Positions 46,101 to 57,094 of a stretch of DNA of 64,000 nt are shown here, one piece after another. This stretch comes from Favolaschia claudopus. Taxonomy: Eukaryota > Basidiomycota > Agaricomycetes > Agaricales > Mycenaceae. The position numbers and the translations under genes are program-made. The DNA lies in the NCBI GenBank assembly GCA_037176885.1, contig JAWWNJ010000223.1, forward strand, positions 62,001-126,000. The letters run 5' to 3'. Each line of letters starts with the position of its first letter. Position 1 is the first letter of the stretch. Under the pieces are notes generated by a model that saw only the letters and a program-made list of their open reading frames with translations, was not told the DNA's origin and did not search any database.

Positions 46101-46639
46101 ACCCTCCCCAACTCACCACAACTCCTCCTCCCCCTCCCCATCAACCAAACCCCACCTCAGACGCCATAACGCACTTCCTCCACTCTTTCACCGCGCTCAC
46201 CACCGAGCTGCACGCCCTCCGCGCAGAGGTAGCTGATCTACGGCGGTCGAGGGATTTGACGACGCCGGTGGTGCTGCAGTTGGAGGAGAGAGTGAGGAGG
46301 GTTGAGGGGAGGTTGACTGCGTCGGTTATGGGGAATTCAGGTGCGAGTTCTACGGCTGTGGGTGGGGTTGGTTTGAGTGCTGTCGGTGGGGAGTCCACCA
46401 GCGCGTGGTCGCATCCCCTCGCGCATCTGGTTTCATTTGCGGGCGAGGAGGATGAACATGATGTGATGGATGTGGATGTCTCGCAGACCGTCGTTGAGCA
46501 GGGGAAATCGAGTAAGAAGAGGAAGTCCGCGGGCGGCGCGAGTGGGAGCGGAAGTAAGAAGCGGAACACGACAGCTTCGGGTGACAAAACTGCGGAAGCG
46601 GGTTCGAGTGCGAGTGCGAGGAAGGTGGGGAGGCGGTAA
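43136..46639 (+). CDS. Family A unknown protein, copy D (reference copy)
   Basis: The only complete, uninterrupted member. Exons 43136-43961, 44399-44553, 44780-44887, 45146-45250, 45341-45436 and 45488-46639 give 813 aa. Order: basic Ala/Pro leader (1-80); conserved block WRHPAELPYIRSPSGKHG and WDDMTIVRFLVANAGF (about 90-135); FDRALRRFWHHWLISRDEF (about 240); GHKGFLLTKAEVANGI and a GEFGYPEAD motif; KKVVKKPKSTP basic stretch; SSTAMGSVRPGTGRVV; an acidic Glu/Asp tract; LDLDSDLELGYPEE; a Pro-rich linker; a heptad-rich coiled coil (TTELHALRAEVADLRRSR, LEERVRRVEGRL); Lys/Ser tail. The first intron (43962-44398) is pyrimidine-rich. No enzyme motif seen. Basic and acidic tracts suggest a nuclear protein that may bind DNA or chromatin; this is inference. 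Confidence 0.75.
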
Positions 46640-47186
46640 CCCGTCTGGATTCTCGAATGGTGGATTTATGGATTTAAAGTACGTGGTCTTGAAACTCTCG
46701 CGTTTCGCTGGATGCTGACGCGCTGTGGAAGGAGATTTATTTGATGCTGAATTATCTGGCTCGAGCCTCCATGTCACCCTGATACTAATATATCGTGGTC
46801 ATCGAGAAATGCGGCTCGTTAAAGTTATCTGTCTAGTTCAGCTCAACATTTTGAATCAATTTGCGCAGTTGCTCATGTGGCCTTTTTTTAGTGGGCGTAC
46901 TTATCGCGTGGGTCTTTTTTTTTTTCATTTCTAACAATGCCTATTTATTGACGCCTCTTCACCTTATTTGCATCGCTGACCGTCAGACCATCCACTCACG
47001 TTTATCTTCTACTCCAACACGGATCGCATGCCTACAAGGAGAAGTGTTCCGCAGATTTCAGTAACCAGTCGCCAAGTGAGCACCGGACCGGACCGGACCG
47101 TTGGGCGTGGAACAATGGGCGCGTCTTGTCACGTCAAGTGACCGTTCCGGTCACATCGTCTCATCTCTCTCCCAACCTCCATCACC
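46640..47186. other. Intergenic between family A copy D and F-box gene 2
   Basis: The first ~130 nt are the conserved family A 3' flank. A CGGAC tandem (about 47083-47100) lies before the F-box gene. No further gene seen. Confidence 0.4.
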
Positions 47187-48468
47187 ATGATCTTCATGCG
47201 TAGCGCCGCGAAGGCCATGTCCCTCAAATCCATCCTACGATGGCTTCCGAACGAGTGTCTTTATATTATCCTGGAATGCTTGGCCACGCCCGACCTTGCT
47301 GCTATGTGTCGAACTTCGCGTCTTCTGCGGAATATGGGCACGCAGATGCTGTATCGCGAAGTGACGATATGTAGCGAGGTGCAGTTTGAGCTGTTTCTTG
47401 AGGGGCTCTGGAGGGGGGTGACGGGGAAGGAGACGCCGGTGCGGAAGATTCGTTCGTTTGTCTTGCGGAAGTCCGCAGTGTGAGTGATTGCCACCTTCTT
47501 TTATTGCTGGGAATCTCTTGGCTTAGAGGGTCAGAATGATACTGACGTGTTGCTGGCTTCTGGGTTACAGTCGTGGCCGCCTCACTAAGGCGCAGCAGAA
47601 GAAATTGACGGCGATTTTGTGCAAGATGTCTGCCCTCGAGTTCATCCGATTCGAACCCCACATAATGGAATACTCCGCGCTTTTTCAGAACGCTAGGTTT
47701 CCTGCTCTTGCCACCTTTCATGGATACCTGGGAGAAACGGCGGTGGCAGCGATAGATTTCTTAAATCGCCATTCTGCGACGTTGAATTCGGTACAGGTTA
47801 TTACCCCCCATCCCAGGGAATTCCCTCCCGGGATGCAGAGGATCCACCTCCCGACGCTACGCGAGTTGGGCACCCGGCCATCTCTGCTCGGGTTATTTGA
47901 TTTCACCGATGTGCCACTGACGAAGATAGTCTTTCTAACGCAAGAGTTCGACGCTGATACTTCTGCGGCGTCGTTTGCGGATCTTCGCGGCGTGTCGACG
48001 TTGCAGAACGTCACTGTGCTGAGCTACAGGGATAGGGGCCAGTGGCTGACGCTCCTCCGTATCATCGCTGCCAATTTGAGCCATCTCCAACATCTCACTT
48101 TCACTGAAATGCGGGACAATAGGGCGCCGATCTCCCATGTCCGCCTTTTTTCTTTGATGAATCGTTTTTGCTATACTTCGCGCTGACTTTTGGGTGCTTG
48201 TTAGGATGATGCAAACAATGTCGCCGCTGCGCTGGAGAAGTTCGACGCGCTCAACGTTCTCGAGCTGGGTAACGCCGTGGGCAACCCCTTCGATACGGTT
48301 GTACGTTGGGGCAATGCATGCCAAACCCTACAGTCTATACGCCTTAGTTTGTTTTTCATTTTTTAATCTGCAACACGTTAGCTGAACGAGAAATTTACTC
48401 TTGCAGACGGAGTTACGTACGAGCGCAGGGAAACCCAGTGGTCTGTTACCAAAAAAGGGGGAGTTTGA
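47187..48468 (+). CDS. F-box-like protein 2
   Basis: Inverted duplicate of the gene at 11951-13233. Exons 47187-47479, 47571-48138, 48205-48346 and 48407-48468 sum to 354 aa in frame. F-box at residues ~15-45 (LPNECLYIILECLATPDLAA). Leucine-rich-like body with LRGVSTLQNVTVLSYRDRG and LSHLQHLTFTEM. The last exon starts mid-codon to give LNGVTYERRETQWSVTKKGGV, with TGA at 48466-48468. The last intron (GTTTGT...TTGCAG) was set because reading through would meet TAA in this copy. Predicted SCF substrate adaptor, target unknown. Confidence 0.8.
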
Positions 48469-48619
48469 ATTCCTATGCAGAGGATGATGATCGTTTGTAA
48501 ATTGTCAATATCTTGTATCTATGTACATATCATTTCTGTAAGCTCCAGATATCAATCCACTGCTCAGTCTTTCAAAAATCCGTTCAATTCATCCTTTAAC
48601 ATTCAACTTGCGATACACT

Positions 48620-49432
48620 GTTAAAGAAGTTTAGAGCGAGGGAGAAGATGTGTATTTTTTATTGATCTTAATGTATAAAACGTTGAGCAGTGTATTATAT
48701 ACTTAACTGTTGAGCTAGATGCCTCAGGGACTGCTCAATTTCTTTTCGAACCAACTTGAACATTCAACTTTGGTCTTGTTAGTTGATCGCCGCTGATTGT
48801 ATCACCAAATCACTCGGCACAAAGGGAATCACAGTCACGGTGTGACTGTGCCCTTCCCTCCTGCTTCATACGTCTTCGGACTTCAATCGGGCTCTGGACG
48901 ACACGGGCAACCAAACCATATTAGAAACGCTGCTGGCCATCTGCGTGGTTCGAGCGTGCGGGTATACAAGCGTGTCCCGCTGGGTGTTTATCTTTTTAGC
49001 TGATACTAAGCTAGGTCTCGAATTCTTTCTTTGTAAATTTTTCGCAATGTACTGACCCCGGTAGGGCTGAATTTCGATTCGACTCTAGTTATACTTTTGA
49101 GACGCGTATCAATATCACGAATCCGACTTCTTCCTGCGCGTCAAAGGCACGACTCCGACGGAGTCGCGATGTCAGAAGACGTTGTTGACGATGCACAGAC
49201 GGTCCGATGTCCTCAAGGAGGAGCACTTCTTTTCTCTGAATCAGAATTGGTCTGCAGACAACTTACTTGTGTGGGTGGATCTTCGCTCAAGGCCAGAAAC
49301 ATCAGAGACGGCATACGAAAGCTGCGGCGCAGTAGCAACGGCCGCTGATTCTCTAGCGAAGGCGATGAAGTGAACTGCCTCATATATTCATGACGTTGGC
49401 TATTAAAACGGGTACCTACTTCCCTCCAAAGC
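48620..49432. other. Intergenic, no gene seen
   Basis: The region holds the presumed promoter of S33 peptidase 3. Open frames near 49100-49370 have no supporting features. Confidence 0.35.
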
Positions 49433-51680
49433 ATGTCTCATTCACTCTTTTTCTTCTTTGCCAGTATTTTCTGCCTCTTACGCTTTGGCCAGCATGTCAT
49501 GAGCCAGGATACGTTCGACTGGAACCAGGTGCGAGAACTCGTTCTCGTCACTGAAGCTACTAACCAACCACCTGAGTCAGATCACTCCTTCTGATAGTCT
49601 TGCATGGGTGCCTTGCAATACAAACTTCGAATGCGCACGGCTGACGGTAACCCATTTCATCCTCCTTGCCCCATATCTCTTTTTAACAATTTCGAAATCG
49701 TTCAGGTCCCACTAGATTACAAAAATCCCAATGTCAGCACTGCTGCCATCGCGCTCATCCGCCTACCCGCTGGAGTGCCCACCAACTCCTCCGATTATCG
49801 GGGTCCGCTTATCCTTGGTGCTGGTGGCCCCGGCGGATCGGGCGTAGACCTGGTCCTGGCCAACGCCGATTTAGCGCGCGCCATCATCGGCCCTCAATTT
49901 GATCTCGTTGGGTTTGACGGTCGAGGTACGGAGCTGCTTTCTCCGTGACTCTCGCCATTTTCGTTGATTGGGGTCTTTGTTTCTAGGCATCAGTCGCTCC
50001 ACCCCGCGTGCTTCTTTCTTCCCGACCCAAGCAGAACGTGCACAGTTTCCTGCCTATCTGCGATCTTTGAACGCCTCTGAAGATCCATTTGGGAGAGCGT
50101 ATGCGGATTTCACGTTGCAAAGCTCACTCGCGGCAGCTCGCGACGACGGGAGTTTGCGGTTCATTGACACTGAGTCGACTGCCCGCGATATGCTCAAAAT
50201 TGTTCAAGCACATGGCCAGAAGAAGGTTCAATATTGGGGATTTTCGTGAGTTGTTCGTTTAATTGACTGTTCGAACTATTGATTGATGGTCATAGAATTG
50301 GTTCTGTTCTGGGGACTACTTTTGCTGAAATGTTCCCGGTACGTTGATCCAACACATAATCAATACTGAAGGTTCTGATATTTCTCCTCGAAGGATAAGA
50401 TCGAGCGACTTGTGATCGATGGGGTCATGGATCCCGAGGATTATTATTCTAGTAAATCTCCGTTTCTGTTTCTAAGGGTTACTAGTTTTAACCGTTTTTC
50501 ATCAGCTTCGTGGCTCACTAACCTGCACGATACGAATCAAACATGGAACATCTTCCTTGACGGTTGTGTTGCCGCAGGGCCCTCCGCATGCGCCCTCTAC
50601 GAACCCACCGCAGCAGCAATTCAAGCCAAGGTAGACGCACTCACCAAGCAACTGAAAACGCGTCCAATCGCAGCCATCACTAGTCTCTCATCCTCGACTC
50701 CGTCCTACCACGTCGTCGATTATTCTATGCTCCGGCAAACAATGTTCACCGCGCTCTACACGCCTTACGCCTCCTTCCAACCCCTCGCCACCGCCTTGCA
50801 CCAACTATCTCTCGGTAATGCCTCTGCATTGTACGAAATGAGCGGATTGTTCGCTTCGCCTTATCAATGCCCTGCCAACGCAGCTGAGGCTGCGCAGGAA
50901 GAATTCTCGAACCTCCTGGACGGTCAAGTCGCGATTCAATGCAACGATGGAGCGGCGATCAGCACAGATTTCAACGATGTAAAAGCGCATTTTGAGAGGC
51001 TTTGTGGGACTTCGCCCTGGTGCGATGTTTTGCTTCCGCGGTTGACTTGTCTGTGCGTCAGAACATCACGCTACGTCTGTGGAAACCGCTTATGTAATTC
51101 CTGACTTTCCTCCTCAACAGTGGATGGCCGAAGAATTCGAAAGATAATGTTGCACGTATGTTTCGGAATATCTCGCTCATCAGACTCATGTAGAGACTGA
51201 TTTCGTTTGACATAGTATCCTTTACAGCGAATACTAGCTTTCCAATGCTTGCCGTTAGCAACACCGCAGGTACGTATCCCAAGGCTTCTGTTGCAGATTG
51301 GTGCTGACTTCCTCCAAGACCCAGTAACACCTCGCGCGAAGTACGCCAACTCTATCTTCGTCTTTTCGAAATCTAACGCGCTGATCTTGTTGCAGCGGAG
51401 TCAAGGTGTCCGGAAATTTCCCTGGCTCCGTGCTTCTTACACAAGATAGTCCGGGGGTTTGTCCTTTCCTTCTCTTATAGCGATCAACACTGTTTGATTC
51501 TCGCTTTTCTTTACAAACCAACAGCATACCTCCATCGCTGCCCCCTCGACCTGCACGCTGCTACATATCGCGGCTTACTTCATCAATGGGACGCTTCCCG
51601 CATCAGGCACGATTTGCGCTGTTGATGATGGCGCTGAGCTGTTCCCTAGCGGCGGTTTTGCGACACAGAGCGCGTCTTAG
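49433..51680 (+). CDS. Secreted S33 serine peptidase (tripeptidyl-peptidase-like) 3
   Basis: Third paralogue with the same exon layout. Signal peptide SLFFFFASIFCLLRFGQHVMS, ITPSDSLAWVPCNTNFECA, VPLDYKNPNVSTA, oxyanion GAGGPGGSGVD, Asp in NTADPVTPRAN, His in DSPGHTS, end FATQSAS (TAG 51678-51680). The nucleophile elbow reads GFSIGSVLG instead of GFSYGSVLG, still GxSxG. It is separated from copies 1-2 by about 18 kb. Expected secreted exopeptidase. Confidence 0.87.
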
Positions 51681-52637
51681 TCAAGATGCGAACTCCGTTG
51701 GAAGTGGAGGGGAGCATCCGATTCCAACATTCCATTGCGTTGGGACTGGAAGTTTTTGCGGCGGATAGAGTTCCGAAGTTTTATGGACATGTAGGTGGTC
51801 ATCGTATTTTCGTTCATAAAGAGTTGAAACACAAACTCTGCTGGACTTGAACTGTGTGTTGAAGATTTCCAATTTCAATCCCCACATCACCGAACAGTTA
51901 AATCAATCCATCGATCAAACCATCAGTGACCGTGTGATGACGTGTGCATCTTGTCCCAAACCACCACCATCTCAACAAACTTTCGCTCAATTTGGCTCAG
52001 GAGCTTGATCAAAAATCTTCGTATGTACTTGAATATTACTGTCTTTTGTTCGCACATTCATCTCATACTCTCACCCTTCCTGCTCGTCCGTCCTCGTTGC
52101 TCGAAGAAATCTCGATTCTCCACGAAACATCTCTGCTGCGGAGACTCAGCCGACCGGACCGCCCAAAGAACATCTTGAAGAATACTACGTATCATACCTT
52201 CCAGATTTGTCGTTGTTGTCGGGATTCGGTTATTCCAGACAACGACACCGCTCGTCGTGGGAGTCTCATTGAGGGAAAGGAAGACCAAAGAAGGACACTG
52301 ACCGTGCTTATCGTACCAGTCACCGCGTGAAATCTCCGCTTCGTGAGTGTTGTGCATGTAAAATTGGCCTTCCCACTGAAACTTGGAAGCAAAATCTCGG
52401 TCTGCGGAACATAGAGCGGACTCGACTCGTTCGCTATTTGATGCTGCCACTGCTCTTTCCCCCGTCATTCTTCTCCAGATCTCCACTGTTTCGTGTGGCA
52501 ACCTCTTATTTAACTGTCACATGTCTTCGATGTTATCAGCGCTGAGAACTCGACGACCGAGGCATAAATAACTCTCATACCCAGCATATGCGCGGGTTAC
52601 CTCTTCTCTTTCGCCCAACCCATGCTATCCCCCTCCG
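51681..52637. other. No convincing gene
   Basis: A 147-codon frame on the minus strand (52058-52501) has no recognisable domain, signal or splice support and was not accepted. Confidence 0.35.
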
Positions 52638-54320
52638 ATGCAGCCAGTCAAATGTCAATTCATCATTCATACCTTCATCGAAAACAAATTGACACCTCGA
52701 TTTAACTATAGAATCTTTCAAAATCATCTCCACCTCGTCGGAGCGTGCCTTTTATTCTACGACCATCTGCTTACTCTAGGTGCGTATCCTAAGTCTTTCT
52801 AGGGGAAACCGAGACCAATCCCAGTTCGCAGACACGGAAATCAACTACCTCTGGAAGCGGCGCAAACTGGCCAGTGCTTATTGGTTTTTCGCGATCCGGT
52901 ATTTTTCATTGGCGAGTAACGTCGCGGGAGTCGTATATCTCTTCCAAACACTGCCCTCCAATGTGAATTTCTTGCGAACCGTTCGATGAGCACAGACCTG
53001 ATCCATATTGACAGATGTTCGTCGATATTTAGCTGCTCAGTCATTTGACTCCTAGTCACACATCTCATTCTAGTTGTCTGGTCTGGAGTCTCGTATACGA
53101 GATCTCCATCTTTGTTGGCCAATTGGGGATTTCCGGTGCGTATGTCAGGCGTGTATGAATACATACCCTTTCACTGAATTTCTTGTTCCAAACAGTCGTG
53201 ATGATCCTACGCATATACTGTTTGTGGGAACGCAGCAAACGAGTATTATCGTCTTTGGCTGTGATCGGCGCGATTCTTACCGGCGCTGCGTTGGTGCGTC
53301 TTCAAATCTGATACGACCTAGTTCGCATCTCAGATTCAAACTTCGCCGTACAGTCTAGTACGCAAGGGCAGAAGGCCACCACGATCACAGGTGCATCTTC
53401 CCTATTCCATCTTACTCGAACAAAACTCGGAACTCCGTCAACAGTACTGCCCGGATGTCACCCACACATATCAACGAGAACGTACGCCTATAGCTGTCTG
53501 CCTTGAGGTTTCTCACTCAATTCTGATCCTTTTCAGCTCCTATCGTCCGTCCTCTTACAACTCGGAGGTCTGAATTACAGTAACGCGGATTCAGGTTTAG
53601 CAGGTTCCTGGGCCGCCCTTTTCATCTTTGACAGCATTGTCTTCGGGCTGACCGTTGCCAATGGATGGAAAATGAGGCGCAGAATGGGACCGGATTCGGC
53701 GTTGGGGTCCCATGCCGCTCGAACGCTCATTGTCCGCGATGGTACGTGAGTATGATTCTTTCGAGACTGTCGGATTCAACAGTAGAACTACCTCGTTTAG
53801 GCGCGTTGTATTTCGCGTGAGTGTGCTATGCTCTCTGATCCGAGCAATAGCAAAGACGTTGATTCTTCTCAATATTAGAGTGATGTTGATCTCGAATCTG
53901 GTTAATATCTTGACTTTCTTGTGAGTTTACAGTTTCGAATCTTGCTCAGCGCGGATTCATCGAGATATTGCACAGATTAATTCGGTAAGCTCTTTCTAGC
54001 AGTCTTAAGATTATGGCATCACTAACATGCTCCCTTTCTGGTGGCTCGCCGAGCAGAATGTACTTCCCGGCGCTCTTGCAACGTTCGCAAATTGGTAGGT
54101 GTGTTAATTCGAGCAGCACAGAAATGATTGACATGTCCTCCAAAGTATCTCCATCACGATGATGGCCCGTCTCATATTGAACCTACACGCTCAGGCAGAA
54201 GGCGGCATTTTCACGGTCAACCATATGGACGTGAACGTGGGGGGCTCAATGCTTAGTGATGGGAACATGCCGTTTGCGAGCCGTACAGAGATAGAAAATC
54301 CTAATCAACGCACGGATTGA
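52638..54320 (+). CDS. DUF6533-type polytopic membrane protein
   Basis: Multi-exon gene resembling basidiomycete DUF6533 proteins: HLHLVGACLLFYDHLLTL (first helix), EINYLWKRRKLASAYWFFAIRY, then FSLASNVAGVVYLFQTL. Later helices include VLSSLAVIGAILTGAALTLA, LAGSWAALFIFDSIVFGLTV and GALYFAVMLISNLVNILTF. The C-terminal end follows ISITMMARLILNLHAQAE and stops at 54318-54320. The start at 52638 opens an upstream frame contiguous with the first helix. Probably seven helices in the plasma or endomembrane, without known ligand. Exons in the middle (53000-53560) are set only approximately. Single copy here. Confidence 0.7.
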
Positions 54321-54834
54321 ATATGAAATTCTGGGCTACTACACGAAGAGACTTGCCAGGCGTCCTCAACGATCTTACGGGCTATTCAGCCGAATTTATA
54401 CGTTCAAATTCGCCGAAAGATAATACAAGGGCAGTAATTGAGATCGAGTTGAAAAAATAGATGAACACACGGCAAGAGTCTTACCAGCAGCATTCAATTT
54501 CGCAGCTACGTGGTCTTGAGGCCATAACGGAGCACAATTGCAAGCCAGTAGACAAAATTTACGGACAATCGGGCCGCCCTGCCGCTCGGTATCACCCGAC
54601 CGTGGAAAGTCTTCGTGAGTCTTGATTACCTTACGTCACGTTTCGCGCTGGCCGGCTCGACTCACATTCGAGTCGACGAACGGCGGAAGAGCAACGGCTA
54701 AACATTGCAAAAACACTGCGAGATTATATTCAAAATACAAAGGAAGGATGCACCTCAAACATGACACATCGAAGCGATTTTCGCACCAGAACTTCTAAAA
54801 CACCCAGTTAAACAAATCAGCCCAGACACGAAGG
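54321..54834. other. Intergenic, no gene seen
   Basis: Region between convergent genes. Nothing recognised. Confidence 0.4.
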
Positions 54835-56811
54835 TCATGGAAAGGAGACGTACACATCAGTCCACACATCCCCATACCTCCTCCAAACACTACGAGCCCC
54901 AAAATCCAGCTCGCGCAAATCAGCCATCTGCCCCTCAAGCGCCAGGAGAACGCGATGTTGATTGTGGATGGTGAAGGCGGAGGAGCGGTTAGCGTGGGGG
55001 AAGTGGTGCCAGAGATGGTGGATGATGAGGTGGAGGGAGTGGAGGGAGGTTGGGAGAGTGAGGAAGGGCGCGTCGGAGGAGGAGGAAGGGGCGCATAGTT
55101 TATCCACGAGTTCCTAGATGGTTGATTTATGTAAGTCAGAGGAAGGAACGAAGAGAGGGAGTAAGAGGTTGGTCGAAAGCGACTCCAGAAAAAAGAAATG
55201 GTGCTAGAACGTACTGCAGTGGTTCGTGGGCTCCCTTCGATGGCTTGGCGAGGTTGCGGGAAGGGGAACAATTGACCGTATGCTGAACGGAACTAGATCA
55301 ATGAGAGAATGAAATACGTAGTGTGATACACGCACCGTACATCGATCCGGGAACCAAAACCTTCGGCACCGGCACAGATTCTTCAAGTTCCCCCGTCCAA
55401 GTCCGAATCGTCATCGCGTAGCACTATGTTAGGCCAGCTGGGACTGGAAGTCGTCGATAAAGTATCACAGTCAGACAACTCCACCGCACGCTCGTCAATC
55501 GCGGGTTCGTTCGGCTCTGCTTCAAGCTCCGCCAACAGCTCATCGTCATCCGAATCGAGCCCGTCGGTATCCACTGTCGCGCGCGGTATACGCACTTCCC
55601 TCAGCACGAGCCGCAGCTCGGAGAGATTCGGCCAGTGCGTCGTGATCGCAACGCACACCTCTGAGGCGACAGGCATCAAGACGCGTATCGCGAAGGACTG
55701 CACGGCGGGTGCCGCGTCAGAGATCAACGTAAGGTCGCGGGGGATGTCTTTTTTTGCAGGTTTATGCTCGTTTTTGAAACCGCTGCCGTGAGGCCAACTC
55801 GAGAGCGGTTACGGGCCGGTCTGAGATGAAATAAGCTGCAAGGAGCCGAGGACCTTTGAACGAATGAAGGCGTGGGATTGCAGCAGCTCGGAGCGACTTT
55901 TTCGGAGGTGCTGACAAAAATGATTCGAGTTCGAGTTCGAGAAGGTGCGGGCATCGGCAGAGGAAGCGCCGAAATTGGTCTATCATTGAATCCTTCAGGG
56001 TGACATGGAGAGAGACGAGATTATGGAGGGGTGTGCTAGGTGGGTTGGTGAGATATGCGTCAAGGAAAGGCCGAGGATGCCCTGAATCGAGGCTGAGTTT
56101 GCGGAGTGTCCGCGCGGAAACGACCTTCAGAGGGCCTTTCTCTCGCTGGGTCGATGTTTCCCACCATTTCCCCAGCTTGAACTCCTGGAGGGACAAGACG
56201 GGACCGGTACGACCCACGACGCAGCATTGAGAGAGCTCCAGGGTCTCCAGTCGTTCCAGACCTTTGAGTGTGCGGCGAACGGACCGATTGAGCTCGACGT
56301 AGCTCAGCTGCAACAAACGTAGATTCTGGAATGACCCGAGAGATGTGACGAATGTTTGAAGCAGTTCGAGATATGTTTCTTCCACAGTTCCAATATTAAC
56401 CACCGACGGAAAATCGTCCTCGAGGGATTCGTAATCATCGGTGCCCTGGAACCTCCAGGAACGAACAAACGCCGCATGAGGTGCTGCTTGTAGCTTCTTA
56501 AGCCGAAGTTTTCGTCGATGGAGAGATTGAGCGACTGTGATCCAGCGCTCTCGGTCGCAATATGACGCCCGGACGGTCTGTTCCTGGAAGAGAAGTGGGA
56601 GACAGATGTCGCAGAAATAACGACAGACCCGGACGAGGCGGCGGAGTTCCCAGTTGGAGGTATAAGACCAGCATTTAATCCAGAGTTCGGTTGGAAGCAA
56701 GTCAAGTTTCGACGGTTCATCGATGAGTTCCATCGGTACTCGGTGAAGGTTGGGAGGGAGAGGCGGAGTCACAGCTGCGACGCGTGGCACGTTACGTAAC
56801 TTACGTTTCAA
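54835..56811 (-). CDS. F-box/leucine-rich protein
   Basis: A long first exon (from 56811) has an F-box at about residues 36-75 (LLPTELWIKCWSYTSNWELR, RLVRVCRYFCDICLPLLF). Irregular leucine-rich repeats follow (LGSFQNLRLLQLSYVELNR, LKGLERLETLELSQC, PHLLELELESFL). A downstream exon (about 55740-55385) gives HWPNLSELRLVLREV and an acidic stretch. The C-terminal exon (55107-54835) reads LLALEGQMADLRELDFG and ends YVSFP. The junctions near 55780 and 55385 are uncertain: in the simplest reading frame a TGA occurs at about 55384, between the acidic exon and the C-terminal exons. Either a small intron was missed or the gene stops there. Unlike the short F-box pair, this gene is single copy. Confidence 0.65.
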
Positions 56812-57094
56812 ATTTCTGATGACGCGAAGAAGATGACACCGCGGTACCCGTCAGGTCCGTCGTGTCAAAGCTTGACCACGAATCACCACGACAGTCTTTC
56901 TCAAGCTTCTACCTCTTTCCATCCACCCGAATTCCCGTCTCTTTTGTCCTCGAGTCCGCCAACTCTTCTCATAGCTTACATCCAAGGTGGGACTTTTTCA
57001 ACAATTCAGCTTCGGCGGCTAGCTTTTTCAGCTTTGAATCACCGACAGCTTGAGTAGTAGGGCCCGTATCCGACTCTCCGCTCTCGCCCCAAGC
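56812..57094. promoter_or_regulatory. Bidirectional promoter region
   Basis: 283 nt separate the divergent F-box gene and the zinc-cluster factor; both promoters must lie here. No specific element identified. Confidence 0.45.

Larger units (their letters stand above)
38340..48620. repeat. Right arm of the large inverted duplication
   Basis: Inverted counterpart of 11790-18690. It is longer because it keeps a full family A gene (43136-46639) and carries a hAT-like insertion (39023-39932) and a MITE fragment. Synteny order and relative orientation of MemX, family A and F-box are the same in both arms. A 12-bp inverted repeat TTGAGACAGTAT/ATACTGTCTCAA lies at about 40392-40435. Confidence 0.8.

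Noticed and set aside
46870..46930. T-rich stretch as a terminator or centromere-like feature
   Set aside because: A short homopolymer only; nothing supports a specific function.
52058..52501. 147-codon minus-strand frame as a gene
   Set aside because: No domain, signal, conserved intron or duplicate supports it.
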